The notes beneath the pieces were generated by a model. That model was not told where the DNA came from. It worked only from the letters and a program-made list of their open reading frames with translations, and searched no databases. The position numbers and the translations under genes are program-made. This document shows positions 6,346 to 11,431 of a stretch of DNA of 11,431 nucleotides, one piece after another. Source of the stretch: an uncultured Barnesiella sp. Its GTDB lineage: Bacteria; Bacteroidota; Bacteroidia; Bacteroidales; Barnesiellaceae_A. Position 1 is the stretch's first letter. Every line of letters starts with the position of its first letter. The stretch is from positions 1 to 11,431 of the forward strand of contig CAJGDT010000037.1 of assembly GCA_904502265.1 (NCBI GenBank). The letters run 5' to 3'.

Positions 6346-8769
6346 ATGGACAATCTCAATTTGAACAACAGAAACGAACAAGGCGAAGAGCAAAGTTTTG
6401 ATATTACATTATTTCTACTTGAGTGCCTATCGAAATGGAAATGGTTTGTTATAAGCCTTTTTGCCATCATCGGTATGGCAGTATTTTACATTATTTGCCA
6501 AGTACCCTCTTACAAAGTTGACTCACTTGTCCTCATCGTTGATAAATGGTCAAAAAGTCAAGGCGACGTATTGACTCAAAGCTTGGGTATTACTACCGGA
6601 GCCGACAACATCATTACCGAGATGCAAATAATGCGTTCTCGCTCAATTACCAAGAAGATTGTTGACGACCTCGATTTGCACACAAACTATAGTTACAAAG
6701 GCAGTTTGCGCAATACACCTCTATACAACAACACCCCTATCACGGTAAAGCCGGACTCAACAACCGACTTAAACCAACTGAAGAGCGACATTCTACTTAC
6801 CATATCACTATCTGCCGAGAAGGAGTTATTCAATATCGAAGGTAAATACATGCAAAGCGCAGGAGCACTATGCGATGCAGAGGAAAAGAAAATCGCACTC
6901 ACTGATGTACAACTCCCCTACTCACTATATCTCCCAACTGTAGGTACATTTATTATTGAGCAAGTTCCCGGCTATGAATCTCTCAACAAACCTCTATTGG
7001 TACACATTAGTACCCCTACAAAGGTAGCTATGGAGTTGTCGAAAGCTTTACAACTCTCGCAATACGACAAGAACACCCTGCTTATTTCGGCTTCGTATAC
7101 CACCCCTACACCTCAAAAAGGTATTGACATCATCAACCGTATGGTATACTACTACAACGAAGCCGGTATTACCAAGAAAAATCTTTCGGCCACTAATACC
7201 GAATCTTTTATCAACAAGCGCCTTGTATCGATACAAAAGGAACTTACCGACGTAGAAGAGAATGTCGAGCAATACCGTACACAGCGAGGTCTTACCGACC
7301 TCTCGTCCGAGGCACAAATATATCTAAAGCAGACAAGCGAATCGGACAAGGAACAGAGCCGACTTGATGTACAACTAAGCCTCATTGAGTATGTAGAAAA
7401 CTTCTTGAGCGATCCCAACACCACCTTTGCTCCCATACCTATCTTGGGCATAAATGAAGGTGGCATGAGCAATCTTATTACTGAATACAACAAGGCTATT
7501 GCCGAGCGCGAACGCCTCTTGAACTCATCGAGCGAAAGCAACCCTGTAGTAAAAGAGATCTCACAAAACATCTTAGCCCTTAAAGGCACAGTATTGCAAG
7601 GTATTACATCCACACGCCGAAGTATCGAGTTGAGCAAAAAAGATATTGCTCGACAAGATGCCGAGAACGAGCAAAAAATACGCAACGTACCGCAATATGA
7701 GCGAGAGTTGACCGATATCATGCGCCAACAACGCATCAAGGAAAATCTATATGTATTCTTGCTCGAAAAACGCGAAGAAAATGCTCTGACACAAACACTT
7801 GCTGTAGGTGATGCCAGCATTATTGACGAGCCTACAACAATGCCTGCGCCTGTAGCACCCCAAAAGGGCCGAATACTTCTTATTGCCATAGTATTGGCAT
7901 TAATCATTCCGGCTGGTGCCATCTACGTAAAAGGATTGATATTCCCCTCATTCCACGACAAAGTTGAATTGGAGAAAATGACCAACCTTCCTATTTTGGC
8001 CGAGATACCCAATTGCGGCAAAGACGATTTCTTTGTAATTAAAGAGAAGAGCAATAATAGCGCATCAGAATTATTCCGTCTGTTACGCAACAACTTGCAG
8101 TTTACATTCACATCACCCGACAAGAAAGTTATTATGGTAACCTCTTCGGTAAGTGGTGAGGGTAAAACTTTTATATCTTCTAACTTGGCCATCACTTTTG
8201 CCCACACCGGCAAGAAGGTACTTATCATAGGTCTTGACATACGTCGTCCAATGGCGGCCATATACTTTGGCTTTGACAACAAGCAAGGTGTTACCAACTA
8301 CCTGTCATCGCAAGAAACCAATATAGACAAAATTATATTCCCCACCCAGTTTGCCAATCTCGACATCATACCCAGTGGCCCTATACCTCCCAATCCCAAC
8401 GAGTTGTTGCTAAACAACAACCTTGACACTTTGATCGCCGAGGTACGCAAGCGCTACGACTATATTATTATTGACTCAGCTCCCGTTGGCATGGTTTCAG
8501 ACTCATTCCTACTCGATCGCATAGTCGACATCAATTTATTCGTAACTCGTTCGAAGTACACTTCTCGAAGCCACATCAAAAACATCAACAACTTTGCATC
8601 AACAGGACGTCTTAAGTCATTATACCTCTGTATCAACGCAGTAGACATGACCACCAGCACATATTCATACCGCCGATATGGTTACGGCTACGGATATGGT
8701 TATGGCACCTACGGTTACGGAGAGGACAACAAGTCCAAGAAGAACAAATTCTTCTCATTTAAAAAATAA
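6346..8769 (+). CDS. Wzc-like polysaccharide co-polymerase with tyrosine autokinase domain
   Basis: This inner-membrane protein of 807 residues controls polysaccharide chain assembly and export. Transmembrane helices lie at about 32-51 and 510-530. Between them is the periplasmic Wzz domain, a long coiled-coil stretch (about 280-480), and the GNVR-type region beginning NVPQYERELTDIMRQQR (447 on). The cytoplasmic C-terminal half is a bacterial tyrosine kinase: Walker A SVSGEGKTF with K607, Walker A' VLIIGLDIRRP with D631 and R633, and Walker B YIIIDSAP with D710. The tail holds nine tyrosines in residues 773-791, alternating mostly with glycine, then a lysine-rich end. In this family such a cluster is autophosphorylated in trans between subunits, and cycles of phosphorylation govern polymer length. 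The gene follows the Wza-like gene by 6 nt and ends just before a strong terminator. The protein is complete, with no missing catalytic motif. Confidence 0.94.
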   Translation: MDNLNLNNRNEQGEEQSFDITLFLLECLSKWKWFVISLFAIIGMAVFYIICQVPSYKVDSLVLIVDKWSKSQGDVLTQSLGITTGADNIITEMQIMRSRSITKKIVDDLDLHTNYSYKGSLRNTPLYNNTPITVKPDSTTDLNQLKSDILLTISLSAEKELFNIEGKYMQSAGALCDAEEKKIALTDVQLPYSLYLPTVGTFIIEQVPGYESLNKPLLVHISTPTKVAMELSKALQLSQYDKNTLLISASYTTPTPQKGIDIINRMVYYYNEAGITKKNLSATNTESFINKRLVSIQKELTDVEENVEQYRTQRGLTDLSSEAQIYLKQTSESDKEQSRLDVQLSLIEYVENFLSDPNTTFAPIPILGINEGGMSNLITEYNKAIAERERLLNSSSESNPVVKEISQNILALKGTVLQGITSTRRSIELSKKDIARQDAENEQKIRNVPQYERELTDIMRQQRIKENLYVFLLEKREENALTQTLAVGDASIIDEPTTMPAPVAPQKGRILLIAIVLALIIPAGAIYVKGLIFPSFHDKVELEKMTNLPILAEIPNCGKDDFFVIKEKSNNSASELFRLLRNNLQFTFTSPDKKVIMVTSSVSGEGKTFISSNLAITFAHTGKKVLIIGLDIRRPMAAIYFGFDNKQGVTNYLSSQETNIDKIIFPTQFANLDIIPSGPIPPNPNELLLNNNLDTLIAEVRKRYDYIIIDSAPVGMVSDSFLLDRIVDINLFVTRSKYTSRSHIKNINNFASTGRLKSLYLCINAVDMTTSTYSYRRYGYGYGYGYGTYGYGEDNKSKKNKFFSFKK

Positions 8770-8784
8770 CCCTCGCAATATACA

Positions 8785-8824
8785 CCCCTCGGTGCATATA
8801 CATGCGTCGAGGGGATTATTTTTT
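8785..8824 (+). terminator. Rho-independent terminator after the wzc-like gene
   Basis: Arms 8785-8797 and 8802-8814 form a 13-bp stem (CCCCTCG/CGAGGGG, two G-U wobbles, then GCAT/ATGC) around the four-base loop ATAC. A run of six T follows at 8819-8824 after ATTA. It lies 15 nt after the stop codon and separates the export unit from the ABC-F gene. Confidence 0.85.
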
Positions 8825-8857
8825 GCTATATAAAAACAAATAGTATAGAGATATAGA

Positions 8858-10474
8858 ATGATTACAGTAAACAATTTAGGTATTCAATTTGGTAAAAGGG
8901 TGTTGTTTCAAGATGTAAACCTCACCTTCACGCCGGGCAACTGCTACGGTATTATCGGCGCAAACGGAGCCGGCAAGTCAACTCTTATGCGCATACTTAG
9001 TGGTCAACTCGACCCCACTCACGGTACAGTGAGCATGGCTCCCGGTGAGCGTCTATCAGTATTGAGCCAGGACCACTTCGAGTTTGACGAATGTACAGTG
9101 ATTGAGACCGTTCTTCGCGGTCACACTGTATTGTGGGACATCATGCAAGAGAAAGATGCCCTTTACGCCAAAGAAGACTTTACCGATGCCGACGGTATAC
9201 GCGCTGCTGAACTCGAGGAGCGATTTGCTGAGCTTGAAGGTTGGAATGCTGAGAGTGATGCCGCTGAGTTGTTGAGCGGATTGGGTATTAAAGAGGACAA
9301 ACACTATATGTATATGCGCGACCTCAGCGGTAAAGAGAAGGTGCGCGTATTGCTTGCCAAAGCCCTCTTTGGTAATCCCGACAACTTGTTGCTCGATGAG
9401 CCTACCAACGACCTCGACCTCGAGACCGTAATGTGGCTTGAGAACTACCTATCGAACTGCGAAAACACCGTTCTCGTTGTATCGCACGACCGCCACTTCC
9501 TCGACTCGGTATGTACTCACACTGTCGATATAGACTTCAGTCGCGTACAACTCTTTGCCGGCAACTATAGCTTCTGGTATGAGTCGAGCCAGCTTGCCTT
9601 GCGCCAACAACAACAACAAAACAAGAAAGCCGAGGAGAAACGTAAGGAGTTGCAAGAGTTCATCCGTCGTTTCAGTGCCAACGTGGCCAAGAGTAAACAG
9701 ACTACCAGCCGTAAAAAGATGCTCGAAAAGCTCAATATCGAGGAGATCCAACCCTCACAACGTCGCTATCCGGGAATTATCTTTACTCCCCAACGCGAGG
9801 TGGGTAATAAGATTCTCGAGGTTAAGGGTCTTGAAAAGAGTATCGAAGGTACAACACTCTTCCGCGATGTAAACTTCACCATCGAGAAGGACGACAAGGT
9901 AGTATTCCTCTCTCGCGACCCTCGCGCCATGACAGCACTGTTTGAGATTATCAACGGCAACATGAAACCCGATGCAGGCTCGTTCGACTGGGGACAAACT
10001 ATTACAACAGCCTACTTGCCTCTCGACAACTCGGACTACTTCAACACCGACATGAACCTTGTCGATTGGTTGTCGCAATTCAGCGATGACTCGAGCGAAA
10101 TATACCTCAAAGGCTTCTTGGGCAAAATGCTCTTCTCGGGCGAGGAGGTACTCAAGAAAGCATCGGTACTATCAGGTGGCGAGAAGATGCGTTGCATGAT
10201 AGCCCGCATGATGATGCGTAATGCCAACACCATTATCCTCGACACTCCCACCAACCACCTCGACCTCGAGTCGATACAAGCCTTCAACAACATGCTCACA
10301 GCCTACAAGGGTGTGGTACTCTTTGCCTCGCACGACCACGAGTTTATACAAACCGTTGCCAACCGTGTCATCGAGCTTACCCCCAACGGCATCATCGACA
10401 AGATCATGGAGTATGACGACTATATCACCGACGAGCGCGTAAAAGCTGCTCGCGAACGCATGTACAATGTTTAA
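8858..10474 (+). CDS. ABC-F family ATPase, YbiT/YkpA-like, with degenerate second nucleotide site
   Basis: This soluble protein of 538 residues has two ABC domains and no membrane segment, so it is an ABC-F factor expected to act on ribosomes. Domain 1 has Walker A GANGAGKST (K40), Q-loop Q71, signature LSGKE (156-160), Walker B LLLDEP (E181) and switch histidine H210. The linker (about 240-315) is charged and helical, with EEKRKELQEFIRRFSANVAKSK and SRKKMLEKL, the P-site tRNA interaction region typical of the YbiT-like group. Domain 2 keeps signature LSGGE (438-442) and H492, but its P-loop reads SRDPRAMTAL (352-361) with no GK(S/T), its Q-loop reads YLPLDN and its Walker B ends LDTP (T463 replaces the catalytic Glu). 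The frame is intact and the changes are coherent, so it is not a decaying gene. I believe close Bacteroidota relatives share them, from memory only. The role is probably translation-related rather than antibiotic resistance. Confidence 0.93.
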   Translation: MITVNNLGIQFGKRVLFQDVNLTFTPGNCYGIIGANGAGKSTLMRILSGQLDPTHGTVSMAPGERLSVLSQDHFEFDECTVIETVLRGHTVLWDIMQEKDALYAKEDFTDADGIRAAELEERFAELEGWNAESDAAELLSGLGIKEDKHYMYMRDLSGKEKVRVLLAKALFGNPDNLLLDEPTNDLDLETVMWLENYLSNCENTVLVVSHDRHFLDSVCTHTVDIDFSRVQLFAGNYSFWYESSQLALRQQQQQNKKAEEKRKELQEFIRRFSANVAKSKQTTSRKKMLEKLNIEEIQPSQRRYPGIIFTPQREVGNKILEVKGLEKSIEGTTLFRDVNFTIEKDDKVVFLSRDPRAMTALFEIINGNMKPDAGSFDWGQTITTAYLPLDNSDYFNTDMNLVDWLSQFSDDSSEIYLKGFLGKMLFSGEEVLKKASVLSGGEKMRCMIARMMMRNANTIILDTPTNHLDLESIQAFNNMLTAYKGVVLFASHDHEFIQTVANRVIELTPNGIIDKIMEYDDYITDERVKAARERMYNV

Positions 10475-10493
10475 TTTTTAATTATAAAGCACT

Positions 10494-10787
10494 ATGGTTA
10501 AGCATATAGTATTATTCAAGCTCAATGTTGAGGAACCCGAGCGCACCCAAGTTATCAACGACTTTTGCAATGCAGTAATGGCTCTCCCCGAGCACATCGA
10601 CGTGATACGCCATATCGAGATTTCGCGCAACATCAATCCTGCCGAGCAATACGACATAGCCCTTAACTCGACATTCGACACGCTTGACGATGTAGCTACT
10701 TACGCTACACACCCCGTGCACGTAGCAGCCGCCGGCCTACTCAAGGGCAAGGTAGCGTCTCGTGCTTGTGTCGACTACGAGATATAA
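10494..10787 (+). CDS. Dabb (stress-responsive A/B barrel) domain protein
   Basis: This 97-residue protein is a single Dabb domain, a dimeric alpha+beta barrel fold. Family features are the N-terminal strand MVKHIVLFKL, the strand around RHIEISRNINP, the central EQYDIALNSTFDTLDDVATYATHPVHVAAA segment with its conserved YxxHPxH-like pattern, and the last strand RACVDYEI. Most Dabb proteins have no assigned biochemical role; some members are enzymes such as olivetolic acid cyclase, and others respond to stress. The gene starts 19 nt after the ABC-F stop codon with no terminator between, and a strong terminator follows, so the two genes probably share a message. There is no signal peptide, so it should be cytoplasmic. 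Family assignment is firm; function is unknown. Confidence 0.9.
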   Translation: MVKHIVLFKLNVEEPERTQVINDFCNAVMALPEHIDVIRHIEISRNINPAEQYDIALNSTFDTLDDVATYATHPVHVAAAGLLKGKVASRACVDYEI

Positions 10788-10812
10788 TACAACATCTGCT
10801 TCATCCTATCAC

Positions 10813-10848
10813 AACACCTTCTATCAATGCGATAGAAGGTGTTTTTTT
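10813..10848 (+). terminator. Rho-independent terminator after the Dabb gene
   Basis: Arms 10813-10825 (AACACCTTCTATC) and 10831-10843 form a perfect 13-bp stem with loop AATGC, and the T run extends to 10848. It lies 25 nt after the stop codon and ends the ABC-F/Dabb unit. Confidence 0.9.
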
Positions 10849-10877
10849 ATCAAATTCTTATTATTTTTGTCTATCAC

Positions 10878-10908
10878 TGCAACCATCCGTCGCATTGCAT
10901 ACGTCTAA
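10878..10908 (+). promoter_or_regulatory. Possible ECF-sigma-type promoter
   Basis: TGCAACC at 10878-10884 and CGTCTAA at 10902-10908 are separated by 17 nt. An AAC-containing -35 box and a CGTC-containing -10 box at this distance are the usual form of ECF sigma factor promoters. It lies 65 nt before the DUF6249-type ORF; genes of that family often sit beside ECF sigma genes in Bacteroidota. A match to the housekeeping -7 form, TATTTTTG at 10862-10869, also lies in this gap but has no clear -33 partner. Confidence 0.4.
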
Positions 10909-10973
10909 CGCATAGAAACACATAAGCATCGATGCCTATTGAAGAAGAATATTAACCAATTAAACCCTATAAA

Positions 10974-11431
10974 ATGAAACGTATAGTTATGATGATGTGC
11001 AGTGCTATAGTAGCACTCATTTTCGCAACAAACACTATTGCAGCCAGCCACCCCTCTACCGCAGCCCGTAGCGAACAGTTTATCCTGGACAGCATGCGAA
11101 TGGATGTTGAAAAAGCCGCTATCGAGGTTCAATATGATATGTATAACGACTCTCTTCAACACCAACTCGACGCAAAAAGCATTAGCAGCAGTACCGCCGA
11201 GGAGATTACCCAGTTGTTTATCCCCATCTCATTTTTTGCATTTATCATACTCATTATATGGATAATAAACCATATATCATACCGCAAACAACGCGACCGC
11301 TACCATATCATCGAGAAGGCTATCGATAACGGACAAGCCATTCCCGAGGGATTGTTTGACGAGCCTAAGAAGGGCAAAAAACATTGGACCAACACCCTGC
11401 GACAAGCCATCATTTTCTTGGCCATAGGTAT
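10974..11431 (+). CDS. DUF6249-type membrane protein, cut by the right window edge
   Basis: An ATG at 10974 opens a frame of 152 codons that stays open to the edge. It begins MKRIVMMMCSAIVALIFATN, a signal peptide ending near TIAAS. A polar, acidic segment follows (about 25-80), then a transmembrane helix with FFAFIILIIWIIN (about 86-103). After it comes a basic cytoplasmic segment with SYRKQRDRYHIIEKAIDNGQ and IPEGLFDEPKKGKKHW, and the start of a second hydrophobic stretch, IIFLAIG. The pattern of helix, RYxxIEKAIxNGQxIPE, then helices matches the Bacteroidota DUF6249 membrane proteins, often encoded next to ECF sigma factors. Function is not established; an anti-sigma or sensory role is a guess from that context. 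The possible ECF promoter upstream agrees with this. The protein lacks its C-terminal part only because the window ends. Confidence 0.8.
   Translation, partial: MKRIVMMMCSAIVALIFATNTIAASHPSTAARSEQFILDSMRMDVEKAAIEVQYDMYNDSLQHQLDAKSISSSTAEEITQLFIPISFFAFIILIIWIINHISYRKQRDRYHIIEKAIDNGQAIPEGLFDEPKKGKKHWTNTLRQAIIFLAIG

Noticed and set aside
7152..7922. A 256-codon open frame on the minus strand
   Set aside because: It is opposite the Wzc-like gene, is full of Arg, Ser and Cys as expected of an antisense frame, and has no family features.
8817..8825. TATTTTTTG resembling a -7 element before the ABC-F gene
   Set aside because: It has one T too many for TAnnTTTG and coincides with the T run of the terminator, so it is better explained as part of the terminator.
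9911..9940. The lost P-loop as a sign that the ABC-F gene is a pseudogene
   Set aside because: The frame is intact, the first nucleotide site is fully consensus and the second signature and switch histidine are kept, which points to selected specialisation.
10926..10935. Perfect 10-base palindrome GCATCGATGC before the DUF6249-type gene
   Set aside because: It is short, has no second copy nearby and is not followed by a T run, so chance is a sufficient explanation.

Overview
The window looks like chromosomal DNA from a Bacteroidales bacterium (phylum Bacteroidota). The case rests on its gene families: Omp28-type lipoprotein, DUF6029-type outer-membrane barrel, a type IX secretion (T9SS) C-terminal sorting domain, a short Wza-like lipoprotein, the 402-residue single-chain serine dehydratase and a DUF6249-type membrane protein. 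It also rests on promoter-like sites of the Bacteroidota form TAnnTTTG rather than TATAAT. A genus cannot be named from the sequence alone; gut lineages such as Muribaculaceae or Barnesiellaceae would fit.

Layout. Positions 1-3876 (minus strand) hold a tightly packed envelope operon. In transcription order it encodes a periplasmic TlpA-like thioredoxin (3391-3876), a DUF6029-type beta-barrel (1698-3359), an Omp28-type lipoprotein with a CxxC thioredoxin motif (861-1691), a T9SS-sorted secreted protein (59-823) and the first codons of another exported protein cut by the left edge (1-46). A typical promoter lies about 150 nt before tlpA. Upstream, also on the minus strand, is L-serine dehydratase (4119-5327).

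At about 5330-5530 transcription diverges. On the plus strand a two-gene polysaccharide-export unit follows: a Wza-like lipoprotein (5530-6339) and a Wzc-like tyrosine autokinase with a Tyr/Gly-rich tail (6346-8769), closed by a strong terminator (8785-8824). No glycosyltransferase, flippase or polymerase gene is next to it. Then come an ABC-F ATPase of the YbiT/YkpA type (8858-10474) and a small Dabb-domain protein (10494-10787), also closed by a strong terminator (10813-10848). The right edge carries the start of a DUF6249-type membrane protein (10974 to the edge) behind a possible ECF-sigma-type promoter.

Two points merit most attention. First, the minus-strand operon combines two thioredoxin-fold proteins, a barrel with a cysteine pair in its last predicted surface loop and a cysteine-containing T9SS cargo, which suggests a cell-surface thiol/disulfide system. 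Second, in the ABC-F protein every departure from the ATPase consensus falls in the same composite nucleotide site, so the protein looks like an asymmetric ATPase with one active and one degenerate site. No rRNA, tRNA, CRISPR array, insertion sequence or prophage gene was seen, and no stretch over 300 bases lacks a gene.
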